The notes beneath the pieces were generated by a model. The model made no database searches. It was given only the letters and a program-made list of their open reading frames with translations, and had not been told where the DNA came from. Below, in pieces: positions 32,350 to 40,483 of a stretch of 64,000 nt of DNA (positions are counted from its first letter, which is position 1; every line of letters starts with the position of its first letter). Source of the stretch: DATBLE01 sp963841405 (lineage in GTDB: Bacteria > Actinomycetota > Thermoleophilia > Gaiellales > Gaiellaceae); NCBI GenBank assembly GCA_963841405.1, contig CAWJCM010000001.1, forward strand, positions 62,001-126,000. The letters run 5' to 3'. The position numbers and the translations under genes were made by a program.

Positions 32350-33300
32350 TCAACCGGACGAAGCTTCCGCGCGGCTCGTCGTCTCGTCGTCCGAGGCTTC
32401 AGCGCGCGTACGGAGCTCGTCGTACAGCGAGCTGTTGAGAACGGGGGCCGTGACAACGAGCATCGCCATGAGGTAGATGAAGAAGATGATCGTCGTCGCG
32501 GCGCCGAGCCCGCCGTAGAGCGACGTCGACTTCTCGAGCTTCGGCACGAGGAACTCGTGGACCAGCTGGTGGAGCACCTGAAACCCGATCGCAACCAGGA
32601 GCGCGCCGGGGAGCAGCGCCCGCCATGGAGCGTCCCGGTGGGGCAGGTGGAGGGAAACCCAGAGCCAGAGCGCCGCGAGCGGCGCGAAGGTGAGCACGGG
32701 CGCGAGGTAACCCGGCCACTCGCCACGGAACCACCATGTGAGCGCGATGCCGAGCCAGATCACACACATTACGCCGGTGAAGGCAAGTGATCCTTGTAAC
32801 GGCCTGGTCTTCGGAGGTGGCTCGTCCCAGACAAGAGCATGGACGAGTTGCACCGCCTTCGCGCCCGAGTACCCCGCCCAGAGGAGGAGCGGCAGTCCGA
32901 CTGCGAGGAGCCACCAGGACTCGGAGTGCGCAGAACGAGCGGCGTCGCCGACCGCGTTGGTGATCGCTCCCGGAAGGCCGCCCTTCGAGATCGCGTTCTC
33001 GGTACTGCCCGCATTCACGAAGCCAAGCGCGCCTCCGATGATCAAGCCAAACGGCAGCAGCCACAGAAACAGCCGATAGGCGACTCCGCCGGCGAGAACG
33101 CTCGCCGCAACGCGCCGGTTTCGTTGCGCCGCCCTGATCGGGACCGCGAGCGCCACGTGCTCCTGACTCGCGCTCTTGACGCTCCCCAGCGCAACCGTCA
33201 ACTGCTCGCGCGCCCGAGCCGAGCGGCCGGCGCCGGAGGCTTCGCTATCACCCATGGTCGGATCGGCGTGACCATCCTCGACGTCGCTGATCGCTTTCAT
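32350..33300 (-). CDS. YihY/BrkB-family membrane protein 2
   Basis: A 316-aa protein (start 33300 or 33255). VLAGGVAYRLFLWLLPFGLIIGGALG (about 68-93, quoted in part) and six hydrophobic spans place it in the BrkB family. WRALLPGALLVAIGFQVLHQ lies near 225. The C-terminal ~30 residues are acidic and Ser-rich. It belongs to a different subgroup from the 27570 protein, sharing layout but little sequence. Confidence 0.82.
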   Translation of the reverse strand: MKAISDVEDGHADPTMGDSEASGAGRSARAREQLTVALGSVKSASQEHVALAVPIRAAQRNRRVAASVLAGGVAYRLFLWLLPFGLIIGGALGFVNAGSTENAISKGGLPGAITNAVGDAARSAHSESWWLLAVGLPLLLWAGYSGAKAVQLVHALVWDEPPPKTRPLQGSLAFTGVMCVIWLGIALTWWFRGEWPGYLAPVLTFAPLAALWLWVSLHLPHRDAPWRALLPGALLVAIGFQVLHQLVHEFLVPKLEKSTSLYGGLGAATTIIFFIYLMAMLVVTAPVLNSSLYDELRTRAEASDDETTSRAEASSG

Positions 33301-33356
33301 CGTTCCAATCGCCCGACTTTCTCATTGCAGATGTGATCGTCAGATTCCTTCGCACC

Positions 33357-34124
33357 TCAACTCTTCGATCCGGCGGTGCCCGACGGGATCGCCGGCTCGG
33401 CGCTCGCATCGGTCGGCTCTGCACGCTTCGCCTTCCTGATCTTGTGCTTCTCGACGAAGTAGACCGCTGCCAGGGCACCGGACGTGATGAGCGAGGAAAT
33501 GACGAGCGAGGCAAGCGGAAAGCCGGAGAGCGTTGTCGACACCCAGTAGGCCAGGGCGCAGGTGTAGACCGACCAGAGGACGCCGCTCAGGATCGACCAA
33601 CCAAGGAAGCGGCGGTAGGCGATCTTGGACAGCCCCATGGACGCATTGACGGCGAACCGCATCCCGGGGACGTAGCGCCCCGCGACGATCAGGAGACCGG
33701 GAGAGCGCTCGAGGCTCTCCCAGGCGATGCGCACCTTCGGATTCTCGAGCGCCTTGTCGAGGTGAGGTTGCATCTTGGCTTTGTTCATGCGGGCGATCCA
33801 GAACAGCGACGTGTCTCCTACGACCGCGCCGAGTGCCCCGGCCAACATGATGAGCCCAAGCGTTAGGCCTCCCCCTGCGGCAATCGTCGAAGCAGCGCTC
33901 AGCGTCGTCTCGCCGGGGAAGATCGGGATGACCGCGTCGAACCAGACGAACAGGAAGGTCAGGACGTACGCCCATGCCGGCGATACCTCGGCGAGCCACT
34001 TCGAGATGTCCCCCTTGTCCAGGAGCTGGCCCGCGACGATCACGAGCAGAAGAACAGCGAAACCACCGAGGATCAGAGCAACGAGGTGTCGCTTCCAGAA
34101 CGACTCCTTCCTTTCGGCCGCCAT
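33357..34124 (-). CDS. DedA-family membrane protein
   Basis: A 255-aa protein with a VTT/DedA domain. VWFDAVIPIFPGETTLSAAST (about 60-80), ALGAVVGDTSLFWIAR and LIVAGRYVPGMRFAVNASMG (GRYxPGxR motif) are the recognised motifs. DedA proteins move undecaprenyl phosphate or phospholipids across membranes and protect against envelope stress. The C-terminal tail is Lys-rich. Transcribed from CATACC-type promoter d, predicted leader about 47 bases. Confidence 0.9.
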   Translation of the reverse strand: MAAERKESFWKRHLVALILGGFAVLLLVIVAGQLLDKGDISKWLAEVSPAWAYVLTFLFVWFDAVIPIFPGETTLSAASTIAAGGGLTLGLIMLAGALGAVVGDTSLFWIARMNKAKMQPHLDKALENPKVRIAWESLERSPGLLIVAGRYVPGMRFAVNASMGLSKIAYRRFLGWSILSGVLWSVYTCALAYWVSTTLSGFPLASLVISSLITSGALAAVYFVEKHKIRKAKRAEPTDASAEPAIPSGTAGSKS

Positions 34125-34177
34125 TTCCGCGCCTCCGTCTCGTCGCTTGCGCGGTGAAGCTCCACCGCGAAGTACCG

Positions 34178-34221
34178 ACTATGGGCCCGGGAGCGTCGAT
34201 CTTCCTCATACCGTTGGTATG
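34178..34221 (-). promoter_or_regulatory. CATACC-type promoter d (dedA)
   Basis: - strand: CATACC-AAC-GGTATG (34221-34207), 23 bases, -10 CATAGT (34183-34178). The 13 bases after the palindrome (AGGAAGATCGACG) are the same as at promoter g. Confidence 0.78.
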
Positions 34222-34351
34222 GAATCCCGGAGCCGAGGGCCTCGAGAGATTGGCCCGGTGGAGGATGTGACCTCGTCCACACGAGTCAAGCTTCTGTAAA
34301 TCGTCCTACACCGGGTGACTCCGAATGCCGATGAGGTGCTCAGGAGGCTTC

Positions 34352-34564
34352 GTGCGGCAGATATACGTCACAGTGAGGTGGCAGTCCGAGCATCTCGTCG
34401 AGCTCGACGGAGAGGCCGATGTCGGGAACCTCGTGCAGGCGCTCGCATCCCAGTCGAACGTGAAGCTCATCGACTACACCGTCCAGCCGCTCGACGAAGC
34501 CGTCGATGCGGCGGTCGATCGACTCCTCAGCCCCGGACAGGGCGCTGCCGACCCACTGAGCTAG
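34352..34564 (+). CDS. Hypothetical small protein (70 aa)
   Basis: VRQIYVTVRWQSEHLVELDG starts a small alpha/beta protein with LVQALASQSNVKLIDYTVQPL in the middle. GTG at 34352 is preferred because AGGAGG precedes it; the in-frame ATG at 34325 is alternative. No family recognised. Converges on the ZIP gene. Confidence 0.5.
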   Translation: MRQIYVTVRWQSEHLVELDGEADVGNLVQALASQSNVKLIDYTVQPLDEAVDAAVDRLLSPGQGAADPLS

Positions 34565-34581
34565 CGCCCTTTCACATCACG

Positions 34582-34613
34582 ATCGGGCGCACCTCGACCG
34601 CGGTGCGCCCGAT
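34582..34613. terminator. Bidirectional terminator
   Basis: Perfect 12-bp stem ATCGGGCGCACC / GGTGCGCCCGAT with an 8-base loop between two convergent genes. Confidence 0.75.
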
Positions 34614-34616
34614 GCC

Positions 34617-35348
34617 TCAATCGAGCGTGTGGATCGTGAACGCGATCGCGAATCCGAGTGTCGTCGCGACGCCGACCAGCTTGCCTCCGTGCTCGTACGC
34701 CTCGGGCATCATCGTGTCGGCGAGCATGGTCAGGATCGCCCCGGCCGCGAAGGCAAGGACGAAGGCGACGGTGTCGGGTGAGGAGTTCTGGAAGAGGCCG
34801 TAGCCGGCCAGCGAGGCGACTCCCGAGATCAGCATGATCCCGACCCACATCCACAGGATTCGCGACTTCTTCCAGCCGCCGGTGACGAGGCCCGCAGTCG
34901 AGGAGATCGACTCGGGCAGGTTGGAGATGAAGACAGCAGCCAGGTAGGCGGCCCCCACCGCGCCGCCCTCGAAGATCGTCAGGCCGATCACCATCGATTC
35001 AGGAATGCCGTCGAGCACGCTTCCAAGGACGATGCCGAGCGCAGAGCCGTCCTTCTGGCCGCCGTCGGCATCCTTCCGGTTCTTCCCTCCCATGTGGTCG
35101 ATCAGCCAGTCACCGCCGAAGAAAACGAAACAACCCGCGAAGACGCCCCCGACCACCCATCCGTGACCGGACGACTTCCCGACCGCCTCCTCGACGAGGT
35201 CGAACGCGACCGCGCTGATCAGCACGCCTCCGCCGAAGGCCATGATCAGCCCGATCAGGCGCAAGCTGATGTTGAAGACGACCGCGAAAATGGCACCGAT
35301 TACGAGCGAGGAGGCGCCCAGTACCCCCCAGCCGAAGGCGGCGCCCAT
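34617..35348 (-). CDS. ZIP-family metal transporter
   Basis: A 243-aa protein with eight hydrophobic spans. Metal-site motifs in the fourth and fifth spans are LDGIPESMVIGL (about 113-124) and FISNLPESISST (about 143-154), where His is replaced in the first motif by Pro-Glu-Ser context as in the GufA/YthF-like group. Likely imports Zn2+ or other divalent metals. A short charged loop (GGKNRKDADGGQKD) lies before the motif. Confidence 0.85.
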   Translation of the reverse strand: MGAAFGWGVLGASSLVIGAIFAVVFNISLRLIGLIMAFGGGVLISAVAFDLVEEAVGKSSGHGWVVGGVFAGCFVFFGGDWLIDHMGGKNRKDADGGQKDGSALGIVLGSVLDGIPESMVIGLTIFEGGAVGAAYLAAVFISNLPESISSTAGLVTGGWKKSRILWMWVGIMLISGVASLAGYGLFQNSSPDTVAFVLAFAAGAILTMLADTMMPEAYEHGGKLVGVATTLGFAIAFTIHTLD

Positions 35349-35488
35349 CTAGGGCCTCCCACCAGTCACGGCCGACCCGATCAGGGCGGGCGCACCGATC
35401 GGGCCGACGACAGGCGTGAACGCGAGTTGGGGATGCAATTGCACGGTCACGTAACTCATTCTTCCCGGGGTCATTCGCTTTCCGTTTC

Positions 35489-37033
35489 CTAGTCCACTAC
35501 TTCGATCTCGCTCGGCCGCCAGCTCTTGTCGAAGAACGGCTGGAGAGGGCTATAGAGGCGTAGAGCCACAAACCAACCCTTGCCTTCCGTCGTCTGGATC
35601 CAGTTGCTCTCCGGACTGTTGTCCGGCTTGTCGGGGCCAAACGTGACGGTCGTCGAGCCGTCGTCGTTCGCGGTCGCCGCCGGGCTGGGGTATGACTGGC
35701 TGCCGGCCCGCGGGAAACGTTGCGGCGTCTGGAGCATCGAGCGCGTCTCGTTGTCGTAGAGGGTGAACGACCAGAAGCGGGCCGCCGGAATTTCGGGCGG
35801 CAGCGTCACCTGGTAGGTCTGCGAGCCGTCGAAGCGATTCCCGTCTGCGTCCTTCGTGGCGATGAGGTACTGCGACCCGACTCCGGTGAGCCGCATGCAC
35901 ATCGCTGGCGTAATCCCGGTATACCCGTAGAAGAACGCGGTTCGAGCGTGCAGCTTGCGGACGCCGGTGGCGGGGAGAGGCTCGATGCCCTCCTTCGTGA
36001 CGAGCGGAGGCGGCGTCTCGAAGTTGTAGCCGCCGACAAACAGATTGGTGAACCATGCCGAGCCGTCGTCGTAGTACGCAAATTCTTCCGATGCTCGAGC
36101 ATCGAAGACCAGCGCTCGCGAGGTCGCGGCGCCGACAGCAGCCGCATCGTCGAGGATGCGCCGCATCCGCTCGTCCGGCTCGAACGACTTCCCCTTGACG
36201 ATCCCGATCGCGGCCAAGTGCCCCATCAGCTCGATGTCTCCTGGGGGCTGCTCCTGCACCACCTCGTTCAGCAGCTCGTACACGCCGAAGTCGCTTGGAG
36301 GGATCGTGTTGAACGCCTTCCCACTTCCCTCGACGAACACAGTCTCGGGAATCTCCGCCGCCGGGCTGGGCGGCGCGCTGCCCTCAAGCAGCGTTGCGAT
36401 GCTGGTTCCCCGGCCACCCTGCGCGTACGGGTAGATCTTGAGCGTGCTCTTGATCGTCTCGACGGTTGGCGCCGGGTCGTCGTCGGTCAGGAACGACCGG
36501 CCTAGCAGGATCGCCTTCGACGTGCCCGAGTGCCCGACGTGGTAGCCGCTGTCGGGCAGCGGCCCGTCGTAGCCGGGTGGGACGAGCAGGAAGTGGCCGC
36601 CCTCGCCGCGATCCGGGCCTGGCAGGCCGAAGTCGATTATCCAGTGAAACCACATGTCGTCGAACACCCCGAGCGCCTGGGGCGGCGTCTCGACGACCAT
36701 CGGCCCCGACGTGAGATCGACCATGCCGAGGTAGTAGACCGTGTCGGCGTTCGCGGTCAGGAACAGCGATTCCGACCCCATCAGCTCCGAGAAGATGAGA
36801 ATCGCGTTGTCTTCCACCCCCGCCTCGTGGAAACCCTTCCGCATCGCGTAGGTCGATGCTGCCGCGAAGCCGTCCAGATAGGCGTTGAGCGCGTGCACGA
36901 AGTCGAGATGCTCGTACAGCTTCTCGGCGGTCTCGCCGCTCGGGACCCCGTCGACGAACTCGAGCGTCCCCAGCCTGGTCTCGAGCTGCTCGGGAGCCCC
37001 GATCGAATCAAGAATCTGACCGGAAACGGCCAT
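35489..37033 (-). CDS. DUF1254/DUF1214 protein 1
   Basis: A 514-aa soluble protein. The N-terminal DUF1254 half includes SLFLTANADTVYYLGMVDL and FDDMWFHWIIDFGLPGPDRGEGG by parts. The C-terminal DUF1214 half includes YQVTLPPEIPAARFWSFTLYD and ETRSMLQTPQRFPRAGSQ, ending in NSPESNWIQTTEGKGWFVALR and FFDKSWRPSEIE. The family is common in soil bacteria and of unknown function. ATG at 37033 is preferred, with GGAGG eight bases upstream; the 37042 GTG would overlap that site. Driven by CATACC promoter e. A ~50% similar copy is at 37720. Confidence 0.88.
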   Translation of the reverse strand: MAVSGQILDSIGAPEQLETRLGTLEFVDGVPSGETAEKLYEHLDFVHALNAYLDGFAAASTYAMRKGFHEAGVEDNAILIFSELMGSESLFLTANADTVYYLGMVDLTSGPMVVETPPQALGVFDDMWFHWIIDFGLPGPDRGEGGHFLLVPPGYDGPLPDSGYHVGHSGTSKAILLGRSFLTDDDPAPTVETIKSTLKIYPYAQGGRGTSIATLLEGSAPPSPAAEIPETVFVEGSGKAFNTIPPSDFGVYELLNEVVQEQPPGDIELMGHLAAIGIVKGKSFEPDERMRRILDDAAAVGAATSRALVFDARASEEFAYYDDGSAWFTNLFVGGYNFETPPPLVTKEGIEPLPATGVRKLHARTAFFYGYTGITPAMCMRLTGVGSQYLIATKDADGNRFDGSQTYQVTLPPEIPAARFWSFTLYDNETRSMLQTPQRFPRAGSQSYPSPAATANDDGSTTVTFGPDKPDNSPESNWIQTTEGKGWFVALRLYSPLQPFFDKSWRPSEIEVVD

Positions 37034-37111
37034 GTCTGTCACCTCCGTTTGGTTTCAGTCGACTCGTGACGGCGAGGCCGGCGAATCTCCCGATGTGCGG
37101 TTGCGATGACG

Positions 37112-37155
37112 AGTATTGGCCCGCCGCCCTCTGGTGTCCTCATACCGTGGGTATG
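37112..37155 (-). promoter_or_regulatory. CATACC-type promoter e (DUF1254-1)
   Basis: - strand: CATACC-CAC-GGTATG (37155-37141), 23 bases, -10 AATACT (37117-37112). Predicted leader about 72 bases. Nothing else is seen from 37156 to 37294. Confidence 0.75.
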
Positions 37156-37294
37156 AAATACGGCCGTCCCGAGAACGAACTCGCGGCGCGGGAGGCATCC
37201 GGCATTGATCCGTCTCCTCCGAACATCTAGCGACCTCCTCGATCCGCGAGCGATCGCTCTTGGCGGGCCTATCAGCCGCCGCTCTTGGCGGGGT

Positions 37295-37322
37295 TAGCCG
37301 CCCCTCTTGCGAGGGGCGGCTA
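37295..37322 (-). terminator. Terminator after the AhpD-like gene
   Basis: Perfect 12-bp stem TAGCCGCCCCTC / GAGGGGCGGCTA with TTGC loop, 14 bases past the stop of the gene ending at 37336. Confidence 0.7.
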
Positions 37323-37335
37323 GCGTCCGATGCGG

Positions 37336-37674
37336 CTACTGCTGGTCCTGATCGTCTTGTTCGTCGAGCTCCGCGACCTCGATCGCAACTTCGAGCGCGT
37401 CGACGATGTTGCCCGTGGCAGACGCGATTCGAGCCGTGCCGACGATCGGTGCGATCGCGGCGAGCACACCGCGGACCTGCTCGGGGTCGAGACCGATCTC
37501 GCCCGCCACTCCGAGGTTCAGCAGATACGAGACCGGCGGCGCATCGACCGCCACGAGCGCAGCGATGCGAACGAGCATCAGCGTCTCCGGGTCGAGACTC
37601 GACGCTTCGAGCGAGTCCGCGGTCATGCTTCCCAGGAGGTCGAGGACCGGGGTCTCGCTTGTTGCTTCAGCCAT
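37336..37674 (-). CDS. AhpD-like/CMD family protein 2
   Basis: A 112-aa helical protein (LDPETLMLVRIAALVAVDAPPVSYLLNLGVAGEIGLDPEQVRGVLAAIAPIVG by parts) with the same pattern as the 24810 protein. No CxxC. Ends in an acidic Glu/Asp/Gln tail. It lies 45 bases downstream of DUF1254-2 on the same strand and probably shares its transcript from promoter f. Small CMD proteins beside DUF1254 genes may work on the same substrate. Confidence 0.78.
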   Translation of the reverse strand: MAEATSETPVLDLLGSMTADSLEASSLDPETLMLVRIAALVAVDAPPVSYLLNLGVAGEIGLDPEQVRGVLAAIAPIVGTARIASATGNIVDALEVAIEVAELDEQDDQDQQ

Positions 37675-37719
37675 GGTTCTCTCCTTTCGTTGGTGTTCTT
37701 GGGAGAAATAGGCCGGCTG

Positions 37720-39270
37720 CTAGTCCACGGCCTCGATCTCGCTGGGCTGCCAGGTCTTGTCGAAGAACGCCTGCAGCGGGTTGTAGAGCCGCAGGATCGT
37801 CCACCAGCCTTTGCCAGGGATGGTCTGCAGCCAGTTGTTTTCTCTCCCGTCTGGGGCCGTCGGTCCGAAGTAGATGTCGATTGAGCCGTCGGGGTTGGCC
37901 TCGACGGTGCCGGACTGGCTGCCGAGACGGGGTAGGTGTTGGTCGGTTTGGAGCATCGACCGGGTCTGGTTGTCGTACACGATCACCGACCAGAAACGGC
38001 TCTCGGGGATGTCCGGCGGGAGCGTGAGGCGATAATTGCGGGCACCGTCCAGGTACTTGCCCTCGCTGTCGCGCATTGCGTAGAGGTACTGCGAGCCGAT
38101 ACCGGTCAGGCGCATACACATCGCCGGCGTGATCCCTGTGGCCATGTAGAAGAAGTTGGTGCGGGAACTGAGCTTGCGGGCACCGTCGGTCGCGGCCGCG
38201 ACGACGCCCTCCGCGGTGATCTGCGGCGGCGGGTCGAGGAACTCGTAGCCGCCGACGAAGAGCGCGCTCTCCCACGCTGAGTTCGGGTAGACGGCGAAGC
38301 CCTCCTCAGGTCGTGCCGCGAACGTGACGGTACGGGCGGTGGCGTTGCCGACCTCGACCGCCTCCTCGAGGATCTTGCGCATTCGCGCGTCGGGCTCGAA
38401 CGGCTTGCCGTGAACAACCCCGACGGAGGCAAGCAGGCCGAGTAGGTTCGGATCGCCCGCGCCCGGCGGTTCCTGCTGCACGAGCTCGTTCACCAGCTCC
38501 CAGTACCCGAAGTCGTTCGGATAAACGGTGTTGAACGACTTGCCCGTCGCCTCGACAAAACGCGTCTCCGGCGCCGGAGCCACTGCCCCCAGCGGCGCCT
38601 CACCGGCGAGAAACGTGCCGACCGCGGTTCCTTGTGCACCCGGGACGTAGGGAGAGACACGAAAGCCGGTCCGGATCACTTCGGCTGGGACCGTGGGATC
38701 GTTGTCGATCATGAACGCCCGGCCGATCACGGTCGCGCGGGTCGTGCGAACGTGCGAGACGTGGAAGCCGCTGTCGGGAAGCGGCCCGTCGTAGCCTGGC
38801 CCCACCAAGAGATAGCGACCGCCCTGGCCGCGGTCCGGACCGGGCAAGCCGAAGTCCGTGACCCATCGGAACCACATGTCGTCGATCACGCCGAGGACAC
38901 CCGACGGCGCCTCGATCGACGGCACGTCGATCACCATCGGCCCGTCCGACAGGTCGAGGAACCCCCAGAAGTAGACCGTGTCGCAGTTCGCGGTCAGGAA
39001 CACCGACGCCGAATCCATCAGCTCCGGGAAGAACGAGAAGGAGTTGTCCTCGATACCCATCGAGAGGTACCCGCGGCGCACGGCCGCAAGCGATGCGCCC
39101 GGGAGCGCACCGATGAAAGCCTCGACCCCGTGGATGAAGTCGAGATGGTCGTACAGCAGCGAGGCCGTCGCCTCCGACGGAGCACCATCGTTGAACTCCA
39201 ACACTCCAAGCCGACTCTCGACCCTGTCAGGCGTCGAAATCGAACTGAGCATCTCCGTGGAAGCAGTCAT
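37720..39270 (-). CDS. DUF1254/DUF1214 protein 2
   Basis: A 516-aa paralogue of the 35489 protein, sharing SVFLTANCDTVYFWGFLDL, DDMWFRWVTDFGLPGPDRGQGG (quoted in part), YRLTLPPDIPESRFWSVIVYD and FFDKTWQPSEIE. Same length and end. No signal peptide. Driven by CATACC promoter f. The two copies likely arose by duplication within the regulon and then diverged, since they differ throughout. Confidence 0.88.
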   Translation of the reverse strand: MTASTEMLSSISTPDRVESRLGVLEFNDGAPSEATASLLYDHLDFIHGVEAFIGALPGASLAAVRRGYLSMGIEDNSFSFFPELMDSASVFLTANCDTVYFWGFLDLSDGPMVIDVPSIEAPSGVLGVIDDMWFRWVTDFGLPGPDRGQGGRYLLVGPGYDGPLPDSGFHVSHVRTTRATVIGRAFMIDNDPTVPAEVIRTGFRVSPYVPGAQGTAVGTFLAGEAPLGAVAPAPETRFVEATGKSFNTVYPNDFGYWELVNELVQQEPPGAGDPNLLGLLASVGVVHGKPFEPDARMRKILEEAVEVGNATARTVTFAARPEEGFAVYPNSAWESALFVGGYEFLDPPPQITAEGVVAAATDGARKLSSRTNFFYMATGITPAMCMRLTGIGSQYLYAMRDSEGKYLDGARNYRLTLPPDIPESRFWSVIVYDNQTRSMLQTDQHLPRLGSQSGTVEANPDGSIDIYFGPTAPDGRENNWLQTIPGKGWWTILRLYNPLQAFFDKTWQPSEIEAVD

Positions 39271-39353
39271 CGGTCACCCCCTGGTTGTCGTGTCAGCACG
39301 AGAACGCCGCAGAGCGCGATCCATGTGCGAAAGGATTATTTTCGGCACCGCTC

Positions 39354-39397
39354 AGTATTGGTGCCGGGCCTCCCCGCTCCCTCATACCAATCGTATG
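39354..39397 (-). promoter_or_regulatory. CATACC-type promoter f (DUF1254-2)
   Basis: - strand: CATACG-ATT-GGTATG (39397-39383; one degenerate base), 23 bases, -10 AATACT (39359-39354). Predicted leader about 77 bases. It is back-to-back with promoter g. Confidence 0.75.
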
Positions 39398-39498
39398 AAC
39401 TCCGGTGTCTGTCCTGGAACGTGGTTGCGAACCGGCGCTCGGCCGGCGACTTCGAGAGCCGCGCCCGAAGCGCTCGACCCGCGACGAGCGCGAATTTC

Positions 39499-39542
39499 CA
39501 TACCAACGGTATGAGGAAGATCGACGTCTCCCCTCCCATAGT
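39499..39542 (+). promoter_or_regulatory. CATACC-type promoter g (DUF1269)
   Basis: + strand: CATACC-AAC-GGTATG (39499-39513), 23 bases, -10 CATAGT (39537-39542). Predicted leader about 70 bases. Confidence 0.8.
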
Positions 39543-39618
39543 CCCTGGAGTCAACGAGCGGAACGAGCGAGAGACGGACGTCTTTCGCGTTCGTTCTGCC
39601 CAACAGAAAGGGGGAAGG

Positions 39619-40122
39619 ATGGGGGACGTATCCACAGACGACCTGTACATCGCGACCTATTCCGATCCTGATGCCGCCCAGGACGACTGGGACGGCATCA
39701 AGCAGCTCGCCCGCGACAAGGTGATCACGGTGGACGGCCTGGTGCTGATCAGCCGCGACACCGACGGGAAGATTCACGTCAAGGACAACGCCAACGACGT
39801 GGGCAGGGGAGCAGCGATCGGAGCCGTCGGCGGTGCCATCGTAGGGCTCATCTTCCCGCCGGCACTTCTGGCTTCGGCGGCAGTGGGCGCCGGGATCGGT
39901 GCTGGAGCGGGAGCGATCGTCGACAGCCAGCAGAAGAAGGAGATCAAGGAGGACGTGGAAGACGTGCTTCCGCCTGGCAGCTCGGGCATCGTCGCTCTGT
40001 TCGAGGAGCGCTGGGTCGATGACGTCGACCAGGCGCTGACGAAGGCCGACAAGGTCAGCAAGCACGACGTCGACAGCGATAGTGCCGCGGAGGTCAAGGC
40101 GACCGCGACCACCGGGGGGTAG
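39619..40122 (+). CDS. DUF1269 family protein
   Basis: A 167-aa protein. The first ~60 residues form an alpha/beta domain (LYIATYSDPDAAQDDWDGIKQ; VITVDGLVLISRDTDGKI). A Gly/Ala-rich hydrophobic hairpin follows (AAIGAVGGAIVGLIFPPALLASA), then an acidic helical end with VALFEERWVDDVDQAL. This is the DUF1269 layout, membrane-inserting and stress-linked, function unknown. AAAGGGGGAAGG precedes the ATG at 39619; the longer 38632 frame is a shadow. Confidence 0.85.
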   Translation: MGDVSTDDLYIATYSDPDAAQDDWDGIKQLARDKVITVDGLVLISRDTDGKIHVKDNANDVGRGAAIGAVGGAIVGLIFPPALLASAAVGAGIGAGAGAIVDSQQKKEIKEDVEDVLPPGSSGIVALFEERWVDDVDQALTKADKVSKHDVDSDSAAEVKATATTGG

Positions 40123-40163
40123 GTAGCCAGCCTCACGGCTGCGCTTGCATCGTGGTCGCCGCG

Positions 40164-40192
40164 GTGGGCGCGCTCTCTCGGAGCGCGCCCAC
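40164..40192 (+). terminator. Terminator after DUF1269 gene
   Basis: Perfect 12-bp stem GTGGGCGCGCTC / GAGCGCGCCCAC with TCTCG loop, about 40 bases after the stop. The rest of the 40193-40395 gap holds nothing I can name. Confidence 0.72.
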
Positions 40193-40395
40193 GACCCCTG
40201 GCTGCGCGGCCATGGATTCATAGCTCGGCGGCGCCGTCGGCTTGACCGCATGTGAGGCCGTCGCTGTCTGCCTCGAACGGCAAGAACGGGACGACGACGG
40301 TCAGTGATGGGCGTCACGGGTCGGCGCCGGCCCTCTTGTTCCGACCGGGTCGGAGCAGCGCTTCACCAGCTCGAACCCACGAGGGCGCGATTTTT

Positions 40396-40439
40396 CATAC
40401 CAGCTGCATGACGAAACCGGGCGGGTTCCGCCCGATAGT
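40396..40439 (+). promoter_or_regulatory. CATACC-type promoter h (SulP)
   Basis: + strand: CATACC-AGC-TGCATG (40396-40410; right half degenerate), 23 bases, -10 GATAGT (40434-40439). Predicted leader about 38 bases. It may include a nine-codon ORF (40458-40487) whose TGA overlaps the SulP GTG. Confidence 0.68.
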
Positions 40440-40483
40440 CGGCCCGTGCGCCTTACCATGCTCGAGGCCGAACGGACGGTGGG

